A DNA stretch of 64,000 nt from Meconema thalassinum (taxonomy: Eukaryota > Arthropoda > Insecta > Orthoptera > Tettigoniidae): assembly GCA_946902985.2 (NCBI GenBank), contig OX336389.2:794778979-794842978 (forward strand), read 5' to 3'. The stretch's first letter is position 1. Every line of letters starts with the position of its first letter. Below the pieces are notes generated by a model. The model was not told the DNA's origin and did not search any database. It saw nothing but the letters and a program-made list of their open reading frames with translations. Made by a program: the position numbers and the translations under genes. This document shows, one piece after another, positions 1 through 12,395 of this stretch.

Positions 1-884
1 AATGTATGTATATGCCGAAGACATGGTCATGGCATCATAGCATATACAAGACATACAACTCAGATTTGATAGACTCATATCATGGGCAAACGAGAACTGA
101 CTCTTGTTAAATGAGAACAAGACTGTCCATATGTTTTTTGGAAAGCGGGAAAGATTGAGGCCCAAGATTACATATCCCACCCGGAGGAAGGGTCGGGACT
201 GTTAACTCCTTCAAACACCTAGGAGTGACACTCCAACCCTATGGGAGAATTTTCACTCGTCATGTGAAATAAAGAGCCATTGCATCCATAACAGCCAGTA
301 ATGGCATTAGACTTCCACAATCAATTTCCCTCGAGACAGCAATGAGGCTCTTCCACGCCAAAATACTGCCCATAATAACCTACGGACTTCAGGAGATATG
401 GGAAGACTTGAAGAAGAATGACCTGACAAAGTGGGAGAAAGTAAAAGCCACGTACCTAAAAAGGATAGTATCAGTCTCTAAGTATACACCATAAGTGTTA
501 TTCAACATTTTGGCAAAAGAGACTTTCCCTTTCCAAGACCTATGGTAGCAGCTTCTTCAACCTAGCACAGTAGGGTATGAAGAGTTTCTGAAAGACCTGC
601 TAGAAAAGAGAGTGATTTAGACGACGACGACGTCCAATCTACTAGCGCCATGATCGACAGAAGCTGAACAGGGACCTGCCACCGAATGAGAAATGTCATT
701 AATAGACTGGCGATGCACGGCTTCCACCATAAAATGTGCAACACGAAACGTTTTCACTCAGTGTCAGCAGCATGTACTTGTACGTTCTACGGTATGAATT
801 GCGGCCGATACCACGTACTCGGGTGCATGAATTGTGAAGTGCTGAAGACTGAATCTCCATGCGAATATATAACATAAGTGGCAT
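1..884 (+). pseudogene. LINE reverse transcriptase C-terminal remnant
   Basis: This is the decayed end of a non-LTR retrotransposon ORF2, cut by the left window edge. The reading frame shows the RT catalytic box near 12-30 as YAED instead of [YF]ADD, with a stop codon a few residues later. In the usual order follow an NKT motif near 115-130, an FKHLGV segment at about 208-228 and ILPIITYG near 363-387, all typical of the palm-to-thumb part of LINE RTs. In another frame, 773-826 encodes a C-x-C-x6-C-x3-H-x3-C knuckle, as in the C-terminal tails of some insect LINEs. Stops and frame changes are spread throughout, so no product is expected. The clade is uncertain; that it is LINE RT is fairly certain. 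Confidence 0.72.
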
Positions 885-2684
885 TTATGTTGTAACTACA
901 GTATGCACACTGTGCGCTTTCTTAATATTAATTAATAGTAATAGCAAATAGCTTATAACGTTGATACTGGAACTCTGCCGTAAAGGCATGTGCTCGTAGT
1001 GAGACAGCGTTCACAATGCCATGTCTTGGTGCGAGTTGACTGCATTGCTCATATTGCTTTCCAGATGCGCACCAACCAAAATTGCTTTGTGATGTCAAAA
1101 TGTGTAATTATATGAATGTTTAGGCATTATGTAATTTAAATAGTAGGGTTAAAGGAAATTAATGATACTTGGTTGCGTACAGTTTATTTGGAACTCGAGG
1201 AAAATATAGCAGATAATCCATGACATGGTGTTGGTATGGGCTACTGAGGCCTGGATTAGGCCCATACATGTCAGCACAACTCATAAGCATTCCAACTTAT
1301 TGCTGTGTTACGTTTCGTAATTTAACATTACCGGTAGCTATTGTTACATACGATTCAGAGGGATCATTTGTCTTATTCACATATTGAGGATTGCAAATTA
1401 TATGCTAGGTAGCAACATAATAAAATACCTACACACTCAGTCGTGGCTCGTGAGTTATGGAAATGGGGTTTCACACTTAAATCTATTTAAAACAAGGCCT
1501 GTGAGAAGAATTGAAAGTAAATTTAATAGCGATTTATATATAGGATTTCAAAATGCAACGAAAGCAGGTTTATTCAAAATAAAAGGACATTATTATTAAC
1601 AAATCAAATAAACTGTGGATTCAATTATTTGTCCAATTTATTTTGTAGAATGCATATATGAAAACTTGAAATGTTTCAATCGTAACTCTAAGGAAGTTAA
1701 TAATAATATAAGTACATATTTAAACTAATAGCATTGAGGCAGACGCTTCTATAGTTATGAAAAAATTATACAGTCTATGCTACAACTATCTTATGGTAGT
1801 AAATCATTCATATCCATGATCACCATGGCCTAGTCTCATGACATGGGATTTGTCTCTCAATTGGAACAAAGTTCAGGTCTAAAGTCACGCATACAACGTC
1901 TAACAAATCACGACCAAAGAAAATTATTTTAATCAATTAAATTATCAAAAAACAAGCAGTCAAGCTAAGGGATTATTAAGTAGGGTTCAGGGTAAATTTT
2001 ATGTTATCTTTTAATTGAAAAAGAAAGTCGCATGATTTTTACTATAGCTCTTATGTAGTTTGGTTTACTCCCTCATGAAAGTTAAACTGTGGATTGTTAA
2101 ATTATTTCTATAACCATCGTGGCTCACCGTCAAATACCCATTATTGTGCCTAATACCACATTTACCATCTCCAGCGTTAGCATACTCAAAACAGCTGATT
2201 GCGATCCCTGCCTCCAATCACCTTAACAAGTCAACAATGACTGTACCGTACCAACTTCGCACTGACCATTGCCATGCTTAAATTTCATCATATTTTATAG
2301 CTACCATTATACAACGTCTTTCACAATTACTGCAATTTGCTAAACTCATGGCGTCCTTAAGTCATCCAGAATAATACAGGTTATGATTCATGCTCTTAAA
2401 GAAAACCTTTACTAACATCATCTGTTTACTTGCGTACTCTCAGATTTTTTGAATGACAATTAACCACCGTCTGATTTGATGAAGTGATCGCGAGCTGCGC
2501 TCGTCATGTAACAAGTTATGAATCTTACAGTTCAATCCCTCTGCTTCTGTTGAATCCCATGTTAGGATACGTGTTCGATTTCAATTCACCAACACAATGA
2601 AGCCTTGACAATTTCCATGCGCCTGGAACCCAGCAGGCAAACCGGTTCCTTTCTGCTAAATGCTTGTTTGATACATTCATTCAT
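885..2684. other. AT-rich spacer, nothing recognised
   Basis: I see no domain, RNA gene or clear repeat here. The short open frames, including a 71-codon frame at 1384-1599, have no motif and look like chance. Confidence 0.5.
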
Positions 2685-2835
2685 TATGGTGTTAGAGGCC
2701 ATTTTCCGTGTTGCCTTAGAAAACGAAAGTTTGATGCTTTTCAGACGGCCAACACGATTGTACCCAAATGAGAAGGGTTATTCCCTAATCCCGAAAAAAT
2801 TTACATTAGATTAATAAATGGAAGATCAATTTCGA
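2685..2835 (+). repeat. Dispersed repeat, copy 1 (pairs with 63276-63425)
   Basis: About 150 bp here aligns by eye with 63276-63425 in the same orientation. Shared blocks include 'cgccttag/tgccttag', 'ggccaacacga/ggtcaacacga', 'tgtacccaaa', 'ccctaatcc' and 'gattaataaat' at the end. The shared end with an AATAAA-like hexamer suggests the 3' part of a retroelement, but I do not recognise the family. Confidence 0.6.
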
Positions 2836-4379
2836 TCGTCAAGCGATCATCATCAGATCCATTACACTTAGTCAACACATTTTTTATGTCTGAAAGAATG
2901 GGCGGAAATATTTACAGTATGTATACTTCTTTAGTTGCGGTCTTAGTGAGATAGTTCAGCTCGCCATTCATTCATCCACTCCTGTTTTCACCAAACACAA
3001 TACGCAGGCTGCCTGCCTAGCTCACCTCAATCTTTCATTTCTAAAATGCATGCTTTCTTGCTATACCAACAGAATGAAATAAATCAGAAAACCTTCGGTT
3101 CAACAGAAAATCTAAACTAAGGGCTACCAGCCTAATGATGTCACTGAAAAAATACGGTTCCTAATTCTAGCTCCAAGCAAGACCAAGAGATCAAAATAAA
3201 ATATATCATGGGAGATGCATTGGTGGTCTCAACTTACGTATTGATCATTGTGTCCGTCCGGAATTAGTGGTTGGCCCCAGGTCTTCACAATTTTCCACCA
3301 TGTGGCATTCCGACCTCTCGATCTGCCTTTTTGTTATCGCTCCTCGCGATTGATATTCTTATCCATTATATTCCCATCATGTACGATCATATGAGCGGCC
3401 ATTCAATCATGCAGGTCATCGTTTGACTCCATGTTTCCAAAAATATGACAATATTATTCACAGTGATTCTAATGGAATTGATACGTTGAAATGAGCTCAC
3501 TGTCTCTAATTGTGGCAGTTAAAACAAAAAAGGCCATGATTCACTCACCCACTGATTTTAAAATTGATATCTAGCAATGTGGCAAAGTTACATGCGACCA
3601 TGCGCAACTGAAAATCACACCCAAAATGAACGTCAGTCGGGTATACACCCTTGTACCCAAAATTTATGATATAACTGTTGACAAGTTCAAATAAAGATTT
3701 TCGTGGTTCGATCCACCTCACACTGTTAAATGTCCATTTACAAAAATTCCAAAAATTGTTTGAATAAGGATTTTTCTTTAAATAATCACATGGAAAAGAA
3801 TGTTAGACTATTTTTCTTACAGTTGGAGTTAATTATGCCTCCGATGATTCAATACACTTCTGATATACTCTCGATTCTAATTATCACGTTCTGCACACTG
3901 TCGTGCTCACTTTTCACTCGTTTTAAATTCACCGCCCCCTGTACACACTCCCTACAGTGAGGCACATTCATTCGTAAGTACAGTAAGTTAATCATCTTGA
4001 TTTTTGCCCCATGCGTATTTCAATCAAAAGTTGATGAACATAATGTCTGAATATTTCTGACATTTTGTTTGACAGGTCTTTCATTAAAGAAAATGATTTT
4101 GTTTCATTCGTACCGGTACCTTTTCATTTGTGTGAGAAATTTACCTACAACATGCTCATTATAGCTGAATGATGCCAGAGCCATTTAATGATCATGTTCC
4201 AGTCAACTGCAGACCCAACCCATAACACATCAAAACTTACCTTTCACTTAAGCTATTTGACCGACATTCATAATTTTGCTTCAATGCGAACGTATTTTTA
4301 GAGCACGAAGTATAAATAGGTTTTCATGCGCACTTACTGCATTGAGGAGTTTTTCTTTGTTGTTTTTGCTTATTTTAGT
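2836..4379. other. AT-rich spacer, nothing recognised
   Basis: There are no supported genes. A 76-codon open frame at 3730-3960 has no recognisable motif. Confidence 0.5.
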
Positions 4380-4742
4380 AACTGTGGCATCGTGGTCCTG
4401 AAGCCCCGTGTACATGCGTATGTGTGGAATTTGTGAAAACCTGTGTTATTTTGATGGCTGTAATAGTGTGTGTATTTGTAAATTGGGGATACGATTAGGA
4501 AAGAGCCAGACGTGGTCTTAAGTTACGAACCATTCCTGATTTTGCCTGTATTATAAGTGGGAAACCACGGAAAACCAACCAAGATGGTTGAGGTGGGAAT
4601 CGAACCCTCCTTTCCTCATCTTTTCCTCATGAGGATGAGTGTACCCGGCTATAACCCTCACATCAGAATTAAAAATCCTTGACAGAGCTGGGAATCGAAG
4701 AGCGACTGCCAAGAGCGTTAGCCGCTACACCACGAGGTGGTT
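4380..4742 (-). mobile_element. tRNA-derived SINE, family A (minus copy)
   Basis: This is a reverse-strand copy of the family seen at 10150, 12000 and 14398. At the low end 'atcgtggtcctgaagcccc' is the complement of the family tail 'ggggctacatgaccacgat'. The tRNA-like head lies at the high end, with a B-box complement 'gggaatcgaa' near 4690 and 'cgctacaccacgaggtgg' near 4721-4739. The copy is diverged, so it is probably old. Confidence 0.8.
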
Positions 4743-6659
4743 TGCAAACAAGTTCTTGTTCCTCAAATCTCTCTCCACAAAGCGGTCTAAGCACACAACA
4801 TGAGCTCTAGTTAAATGGCCTGTACGTCATCCAAGTCAGCTCTTTGGCAGTAGATAGTCCACTGTGTGCACCTATAAATAAATAGAGAATAGAATGTTTT
4901 AAATTATAATGTATAAGCATTCCGTTTGAAAAGAAAACATAAATATCAGTGTAATGGTAGGCTACTTGATAACATTGAATTCCTTCTTACATTACCTTAT
5001 TTCCTGGGAATTTGAATAAAGAGTTCAGTTCACTTCGTTGTTTATAATTATTACAGCCGTCTATGGCACAAATACACCCCGTACCATCCATTACAATAAT
5101 GGATAACTAAATCGTCTACAGGTTACAAAGTTTGGTTGTAAATCAGCCGATCCTTTTAGATATACTTTTCCGACTGGACCGATAGCGGGTGCTGTATTTC
5201 CAAGAAGTTTTTGACATATTTTGAGTACATCGCCTAAGTCGGTGCTACAGACATTATTCTATGCTAGCGTATAAGAATAACGCTAAAAATCATGTAACTT
5301 CCATACTAAGAATTGAATTTCAATTGAATTTCGTTTGAGAGTTGTATGCCATGGCTAATTCTTGGAGTGATCAGGGGTTCCATACTTTTTAACTTTAGTC
5401 TCAGTGTGTGCAGGCAAACAGCTCAAAATGTGGCACATGAGAATAGACGATAGTTTGGATATTCATTTCGAGCAACCCATTCGTGGCAGTGTTGCCTATA
5501 TAATTCTACACGTGCTGATGTGTTCAATGTTTAACTGCATTTATCTTCCATCACATTTCATGGATAACTAAAAGGAAATTATACCTTGTGTTTATGCCGT
5601 AAGAGATTTATTTATGCACATTTTCAGAGGCAGCACACCTACCAATTATCTAATAACTCTCTCTTAGCATTTAAGCTGTAGACACTCAGTATCTCAGAAT
5701 CCATGGAAGGAAACTATTTCAAATAAACTGTAGTGGTCTATTAGGCTACAATATTGCAGGAATAGCTCTACCAAATCATTAATGCCTGTATAACCAACAA
5801 ATGGCTGTCACTATTCTAGATAGGTATAAACAGTTCAATCATTGGCATAATCCTTAAAATTTGAGAAAAGTAGTTTATCGGAACTACTTGTTGTTTACTT
5901 TAATCTCAAATTCCTGATTGAATATCCTGAGATTGTTGAAATGGGTGTGGGGAATTTCAAATAGAGGCTCAAAAGAAAAATCGGAAAATAAGAGCATAAT
6001 TTAAAAACATTTTATAATTTATTTCAAATGCGGTGTTTTACAGTTTTTGAGCGTATAATATTCTTCTGAAAGTAGACTACAAATTATGTTTTAAAATCAA
6101 ACGCTAGAAAAGGTGTTTAAGTTATACGGAGGTAATGCCAAGGTATGGGGATGTACAATAGAGATAAAAGTGAAAATGGAATTCTATTGGTGACACAATT
6201 CCAATCGTCATAGAAGCTGAAATCTTAGTACCAGGAAAGCATATAATGCCTTGATCCCCATGAAATCTACAGTTTTCAAAAATTCTTGGAGTGGGGGGAG
6301 CTGGGAGATTAAATACTCGTGCCAAGAAGCTATACAGCCTATGTACACAAGCGGGAACAGAAATTCACCCAGTGGGATACATTCCTTCTATAATCGTCGT
6401 GCACTAAATCGTTTCTGGAGCATTGATATAATTTTTCACTACTACATATGAGTCCATTTTCAGGTCATTTTTTTAAACATTACGGAACTTGGAAAATGCA
6501 ATTCATAGATAAAGGAAGATCTCTGAATTAGGGAATTAGTGGTTGGTTAGTAGTACGTGAGAGTGCCTGTTACATATATTGCGTTATACATCATTAATTC
6601 GTAATCTGAAACCATTTGCTATTTGGATACATACATGTCATGTTTTACCACACAAGGAT
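4743..6659. other. AT-rich spacer, nothing recognised
   Basis: Open frames of 60-67 codons near 6122-6451 carry no motif. No repeat boundaries are visible. Confidence 0.5.
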
Positions 6660-6890
6660 CTTAAACCTCGGTTTTACGTCCCATTTTAACTACTATGGCT
6701 GATAGAGGTACCGGGGTGCTAGAAATTTGTCTCGAAGGGGTTCCAAAACATACCAGTAGGTCTACTGACACGGTTCCCTCTCATTTGCGAACCCCCAAAT
6801 GTCAGCTGGCTGCGTCAGGAATTGATCCCGCTATCTTGGGTACAGCGGGAAAGAACGTTACCGCTGCGCCACGCAGCCAGTCATGAATAA
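6660..6890 (-). mobile_element. tRNA-derived SINE, family C (minus copy)
   Basis: Read on the minus strand, the head near 6880 gives 'tggcgcagcggtaacg' (A box) followed about 35 bp later by 'ggatcaattcc' (B box). A conserved body ends near 6665 with 'acgtaaaaccgaggttta'. The same body recurs at 8954-9172 and 14258-14392. It is a Pol III-type SINE, not a tRNA gene, because no acceptor stem closes. Confidence 0.8.
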
Positions 6891-6974
6891 ATTATTTGTC
6901 TGTAGTCATAGTATTCGTAATGTGAACTATTCTTCTAGCGGCAGAAAATAGTCTGGTCTCAGTCACTCCGTTTA

Positions 6975-7725
6975 AGGGCTACCGGAAGGTATGTACCCAA
7001 TGGATACCCCGGCCGTTGAATGCCGAAAAAAGGTACGACGGATGGCTGTTGGCCTACAGCACCTGATGCGTTTCAATGTTAAAGGCCACACATTCCTGAA
7101 GCGCATTGTTGCAGGCGACGAAACCTGGTGCCACCACTGTGAACCAGAATCAAAAGCGTCGACGATGCAGTGGTGTCGTCCATCGTCCCCTCATCCCAAG
7201 AAGTTCAAAAGCCAACCATCCACTGGAAATGTAATGCTCACCCTGTTCTTTGATAACCGGGGCCCATTTCTTATTGATTTCAAGGAACCTGGCGTCTCAA
7301 CAGCTGGGGAACAATACTGCGCAATTCTGATTAAATTACGACGTGCAATTATTAATGGGTTCGGGAAAACTGTGACATAGAGTACTGCCAATTCATGATA
7401 ACGCACGTCCCCATATCGCAAAGTTCATAACGCAGAAGGTATGCCAAATCCAGTGGGAGACACTCGAGCATCTGCCCTGTAGTACTGATCTCTCCCCATG
7501 CAATGATCACGTCTTTGGTCCCTTAAAGAGGCGTTGAAGGGTCGACGATTCCTGTCGGACGAGGATGTTGAGCAGGTGGTTAGAGACTTCTTCACGCCGC
7601 AGGACACGGTGTTTACCACACGGGGATCGTCAACCCGGTGCGTCGGTTGGGTGAGTGCCTCAATGCTCATGGCGATTTTGCCTGATTGTCATACCGATTC
7701 TGGACTATACGGCCGACAAAAATAG
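6975..7725 (+). pseudogene. mariner-family transposase, broken, N-terminus missing
   Basis: This is the remnant of a mariner (DD34D) transposase, which would cut and paste its own element through a DDE/D nuclease fold. The open frame begins inside the gene at the linker motif VCTQWIP (~6988-7010) and runs through GDETW, the first catalytic Asp (~7117), and the EPESK segment. A stop at 7378 and a frame change follow. The second catalytic Asp survives in HDNARPH near 7396-7416. The block that should read SPCD reads SPCN near 7490-7503, so the third catalytic Asp is Asn. The next part, 'GPL.R.LKGRRF', matches mariner C-termini. The N-terminal helix-turn-helix region and both inverted repeats are not visible. 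It is certainly inactive. Confidence 0.85.
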
Positions 7726-8536
7726 AAGGTTGGCTTGATGTATCCATTTCTTACAAAAACATTGTGTGCATATATCAGGCCCACAGTGAGAGCAACTGAG
7801 GAGGTGTTCCTTTGATGATTATTTAGTTCTGTAAAGTGATTTTTTACCACACAGTTCCATAATTGTATTTATTCGGCTTAGGGAGTGTGAGTATATGGTT
7901 TCGATTCGCATTTGCATTCAATGGCCAACCATCTGTGACCCTAACAAAGATCTAGTGAGGTACAAAATGACATAAACGTTTAATGTGAACATTTCAACCA
8001 AATCATTTCAAGGATTTGTGTTGTGGTTACTTGATAACTGCAACTGTTTGTTACAAGAACTGCAATAAATGGAAAAAGGAGAAGAATACAATATATTCCT
8101 TTAGTAAACAATGCTCTATTCATATAGTTCAGCTTATATAGACAATCGATATTTTATGAATACCTTGTATATTCCCTATACCATACAGTAGAATGTAGCT
8201 CAAGACAGGGATGCATGGGGAGGCATCAAACCAGTCAAAAGACTGAAGACTCTAACAAGAAAACCAGAATGTTATACTGCTTTCCTATGGGTGACAATTA
8301 CGTTCAAACGTGGTGAAAAGCAGTGTACCATTGCGATTATTGTTGAAAACTGAAGCGTGTAATGCATGGGCACAAATGCTAAATCTTGGGGGAAAAGGAC
8401 GTTTTAACTAGTCCGCTAAACAACGGTTACTTTAAAGTTCTGGAATTAACTAACAGTAATTTGGTAATAACATTTAAGGGATGTACTGTAAATTGATATT
8501 TTACATATGCGTAATGTCCAGATGTTCTTTTGGTAA
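7726..8536. other. Spacer / 3' flank of protease exon, nothing recognised
   Basis: No coding motif is seen. On the minus strand this is the downstream flank of the protease exon ending at 8537. I did not find a canonical AATAAA within about 100 bp of its stop. Confidence 0.45.
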
Positions 8537-8695
8537 TCAGAATGCACTATTCTTGAGAATCCAGTCAATATATTTACTGACGCGGGTGTATACTCCTGGA
8601 CTGCCAGGATTTCCGCACATAATGCCCCAAGACACTATGCCAATAGTCATCCATCTGCCGTCTTCTTGATACATGAGTGGACCGCCGGAATCACC
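8537..8695 (-). CDS. Terminal exon of a trypsin-like (S1) serine protease
   Basis: Minus-strand exon of 52 codons plus TGA. It begins exactly at GDSGGPL, which contains the active-site serine, and continues through a GIVSWG segment, a cysteine, then [14 protein letters not shown], the standard C-terminal helix of chymotrypsin-fold proteases. Directly upstream (8696-8707) the minus strand reads 'cttttgttacag', a good 3' splice site, and S1 genes often have an intron just before this GDSGGP codon. The His and Asp of the triad would be in exons at higher coordinates. I looked and found none, so the introns must be long or this exon is an orphan. Secreted digestive, clip-domain or immune proteases are all possible. 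The frame is intact. This is the only convincing host coding sequence in the window. Confidence 0.88.
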   Translation of the reverse strand, partial: GDSGGPLMYQEDGRWMTIGIVSWGIMCGNPGSPGVYTRVSKYIDWILKNSAF

Positions 8696-8953
8696 CTGTA
8701 ACAAAAGAATCACAATCCATTAAGCGAGATACTGTACTTACCAGGCTTTCCAACAAATATTTTTGTTGATATTCCATTAGGGGCTTGGACATGGAAGTCA
8801 TTTAGCCCAGTGTTCTATGTACTATTACGATTATGATTAAAATATATGACGCATTGTTTGAATGACTTGTATAACGACACCAGAATGTTAATGCTGCTTG
8901 TATATAAAGTCAAGCATGCTAACAAATTAACCATTGAGTTGTACAATAATTTT

Positions 8954-9172
8954 ATGGGAGTTACGTCCCTTTTTAATTACCACGGCATTTAGAGACGCCG
9001 GGGTGCCTGAATTTTGCCCAGAATAGGATCTTCAACGTGCCCGTATATCTACTGAGATGGCTTCTTCACATACAATAAAATGCCAACTGACTGCATCAGG
9101 ATTTGATCCTGCAACCTTGGGTACAGCAGGCAAGAACTTCACCACTGTGCCACAGAGCCCGGCATTTTACTT
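8954..9172 (-). mobile_element. tRNA-derived SINE, family C (minus copy)
   Basis: Second family-C copy. On the minus strand 'tgtggcacagtggtgaagtt' is the A-box region near 9140-9160, 'ggatcaaatcc' near 9102-9112 is the B box, and the body ends near 8956 in 'acgtaactcc'. Being on the same strand as the protease exon and upstream of it, it would sit in that gene's intron if the gene continues. Confidence 0.78.
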
Positions 9173-10149
9173 TTCATTTTGCTTTTTGATTATTTTTTCT
9201 TTTCACATTTTCGGTTTCATTTACTTTTTGAATTTCTTGTATGATGACGTCACACACATCCAGTCCCCGAGCCAGGGTTATTAACTTTAAGAGATTCAAA
9301 CTCCCTCCTCATGGCCGGGAATCGAGCCAAATCCCTGCATGCTAACCAAGTATTCAAATTCGGACTGGTTAGGCTTTACCTGCTGTAGTTCAGGAGCAGT
9401 AACTGTGAGGCTTTGAAAAAGACTATTTCGTCTATCGGCCACAGAGGTCATTCAAATTTCAGTTATTGTTATATTCCTCACAATGGCTCACTCACATTGG
9501 GCAAATGCTTATTTCACATTTCATTTATTTGTCAAGTAGCGTTTCGAAAAACAAATTAGCTTCACTGGTTTTCAAAGGAAGTTGTTTTTCGAATCTCTTT
9601 CCTCTAAATCTCGTCGTACAAATCCGAGAATTTTGGTGCCTTTTAAACTTGATTCCTTTAAAGTAAGTTTCAGTCAGAATCGTGGACTGTAACGCCAGAG
9701 CCCGTAGCACAGCAGGGAGGGGTTAGAGAAGAATAAACTTCTAAGTTCATTATAGCTCTTCTTCCCACAACTCGACGACAGCAGGCACAAAGCTGTCAGC
9801 TGACGTCCAACGTACTAGCGGGATGTTCTGCAGTCTGCGTCATAGATTGTATGAATTTGCGGTGACTGTTACAGACAAGCCATTTCCAGAAACACATGCT
9901 AAGATTACCAAGCCACTTTCAATGGTCATTCAGACTATTCAATAAAAGATCATAAATAACACATTTTCAAAGATAGAGTCATAATGTATGGTCTGTTACA
10001 CAAACAGTGCATCATTCTTTTATACAGAATGTTCATCAAAGAAAAAATACATCTATTTTAATCTGTGCTATTCTGATAATTCAAAATTAAAGAAAATTAT
10101 GAGGCATAATCCAAGAAACCAAGAAAGAACATGGTGGAAATGTACATTC
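9173..10149. other. AT-rich spacer with a 12-bp inverted repeat
   Basis: 9240-9385 contains worn tRNA-like text (a 'gggaatcgagcc' block), possibly an old SINE head. 9543-9554 and 9582-9593 form a perfect 12-bp inverted repeat (TTCGAAAAACAA) with a 27-bp loop. No genes are seen. Confidence 0.5.
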
Positions 10150-10525
10150 ATTTCGTATATATTTGGTATCACCGTGGGGGCCCGGGTTCAGTTCCTGTAC
10201 CTGAGACGAAATGTAATTCTTGTCTGAGGGCTGGAACGGGGCACACCTGGCCTCGTGAGGCAAATCGGAGATTAGGCGGGTTTGATTCCTACCTCAATCA
10301 TCCTGGAAGTGGTTTCCCGTGGATTACCTCTTCTACTACAAGCAAATGCTAGGATAGTACCAAACTTAAAGTCACGGCTGTTTCCCACCCGAATCCTACC
10401 TTAATTACAAATACTCACACAGTACATACATTACAGTGACACAGGTTATCAGACAAATTCTACACACACTCAAGTACACGGGGCTACATGACCACGATAT
10501 CACAAAACCCGTAAAAGAATCAACA
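10150..10525 (+). mobile_element. tRNA-derived SINE, family A
   Basis: Plus-strand copy. The head shows 'cccgggttcagttcc' (B-box-like, ~10181) and 'ggctggaacggggcaca', then 'cgggtttgattcc' and 'cctggaagtggtttcccgtgg'. The tail is 'acacggggctacatgacca' near 10477-10495. It aligns block for block with 12000-12395. Confidence 0.82.
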
Positions 10526-11049
10526 ACAAAAACATTTCGTATGTGACAGAAATAATGTTAATTTTTTTACAATTCAATACAACCAGCCAAAATATTAAGA
10601 ATACTAATATGCACTTGCCCCTTCCATGGCAGAATATCATGTTCTGCTGTTTTATATTCCAATCGTAAAACTATATTGTAGTGCACATTACTTGCATAGT
10701 ACAGTCTAATTATTAATGGAAGCTGTACGTTACAAAAGTAATATACTCTTACAACAATGTAAATAGCTGATGAAACAAAATATTTTACAGTTTGCAAACA
10801 TTTCTCGAAAATCAATATCAGCATCCCCATGGTATTGTCTAAATTTCCACTACCAGTATTACTCGCATCATCAACAGATTTATCATCATAACTGTCACTC
10901 TCGAAGTCTTGTTGACTTTGCAGTGATTTTCATGTTAGTTCCACGGTCTGAGAAACTGTAGGCGTACTAACCTGAATACCATATATACTGGGACCAAAAT
11001 AACACTTCCGTTTAATCACAGTTGATAATGGTGTTGTTCCTGGTATCAT

Positions 11050-11165
11050 TCAACTTTCACTCTCAGAATCTAGTTCATCCACTAAAATATCTTCTGCCTC
11101 TAAATGAGATACCAATTTATCATCATCTTCGTCAGCTAGAAAAACAGTTCTACTGCAGGCCGCCA
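11050..11165 (-). other. Short acidic open frame, possibly a transposase N-terminal relic
   Basis: A minus-strand frame of 38 codons starts at an ATG in good context near 11165. It is strongly acidic, with clusters such as ADEDDDK and DELDSESES, and then reaches a stop. Further along the same strand (about 10870-10920) another acidic stretch (FESDSYDDKSVDD) appears in a different frame. Acidic N-termini of this kind are known in piggyBac-type transposases, but no catalytic domain follows, so that identity is only a guess. It could equally be a first coding exon or chance. Confidence 0.25.
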
Positions 11166-11339
11166 TGTTTGACAGCAACAATCTAGAGAGTGTTAACACC
11201 ACATAATATAAACCCCATCCCTTCGTGTCAAGGATGTCCTGAGAAAAAAAAAAGATATCGTCTGAGGCAGGCTTGAAACATCAGATTTCCGGCAGTATGA
11301 AGTACTTGGACACATACCACCAACCCCGTGGAATTACAG

Positions 11340-11615
11340 CCCATGAATGGCCCAGGCCTACCAAGTGACCGCTGGCCTGCAGATTATGGGGTGGCACGAG
11401 TTCAGTACGTGTGTTCCCCTCGGGCGTTATTCAGGGTCTCTGTGACCGGGACGCTGCCTTATTGTCTGACAGCTACTCAATTGTCCTCACAAGGCTGAGT
11501 GCACCCCGATCTAGCCCTAATATCAGTTTCTAAAATCCCTGATTGAGGCGGGAATCGAACCCAGGGCCTCCTAGTGCGAGGCAGCCACGCTCTCCAACTC
11601 TTCGGGGCCGGCACT
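11340..11615 (-). mobile_element. tRNA-derived SINE, family B (minus copy)
   Basis: The minus-strand head at the high end shows 'gccccgaagagttggagag', an A-box-like region and 'gggttcgattccc' (B box, ~11548-11560). The body runs down to 'caggcctaccaagtgaccg' near 11355-11373. It shares only the generic 'aaaatccctgattgaggcgggaatcgaa' junction with family A; the low-coordinate half is different. Flanking it, 11271-11309 and 11698-11736 are ~80% similar direct repeats ('ggcaggcttgaaacatcag' type). Confidence 0.75.
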
Positions 11616-11999
11616 TAGTCACTAATGTCAGCAGAAATATTTAACCAGAAGAAACCAACTGCACCGGACTTCGCAAGAAAGAAACTAAATCCCGCACAGG
11701 CAAGCTTGGAACATCAGGTGTCCAACAGTATGAAATAATCAAAGGCATACGTTGGCAGTAATCTCCAACTATAAGGTAATCACCGGCTCTGGCACTTTTA
11801 GTGCGAAGAGCGAAAGCCAATCTGATCGGCATGTGGCACTAAGGTTGTTATGTAGACAATGTACGTTGCATGCTTAAGCACTAGGATTCATAAAATGAAT
11901 CTAGTTATTTTGGCTCATCTTGTACTGGTATTCAAATACAATACAGCTACTAAGCCATAGGGTAACATTTCAATGTAATTTCATCTATTTCACTTGTCC

Positions 12000-12395
12000 G
12001 CCTCGTTACGTAGTGGCTTGCATTCCTGGCTGTCGCCGCAGAGGCCCGGGTTTGATTCCCGGCTCTGCCAAGAAATTAAATTCTGGTCTGAGGGCTGGAA
12101 CGGGGTGCACTCAGCCTCATGAGGCAGAACTGAGAAGTGGCGGGTTCGATTCTAACCTCAGACATCCTGGAAGTGGTTTTCCGTGGTTTGCCACTTCTAC
12201 TCTGGAGGGATGGGGCTTAACTTAGGGCCATGGTCACTTTTTATTCAAATCCTACTTCAAGTACAAATACACACACTAGTACAGGCCTCACAGTGATACA
12301 GGTTATCATACAAAGTCTGCACACACCTAAGTACACGGGGCTACATGACCAAGATGTTACAAAGACCCAGAAGAATCAAAACCAACAACATCTAT
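12000..12395 (+). mobile_element. tRNA-derived SINE, family A (best copy)
   Basis: The most complete family-A copy. The head runs from 'cctcgttacgtagtggct' through 'gcccgggtttgattcccgg' (B box, ~12047-12063) and 'gctctgccaagaaatt'. The body contains 'gcctcatgaggcag', a short palindrome, then 'cgggttcgattctaacctc'. The tail reads 'gtacacggggctacatgacc' near 12333. A-rich sequence follows. Confidence 0.85.

Noticed and set aside
6991..7380. Functional 129-codon gene
   Set aside because: It is an internal piece of a dead mariner transposase with a missing N-terminus and a lost third catalytic residue.
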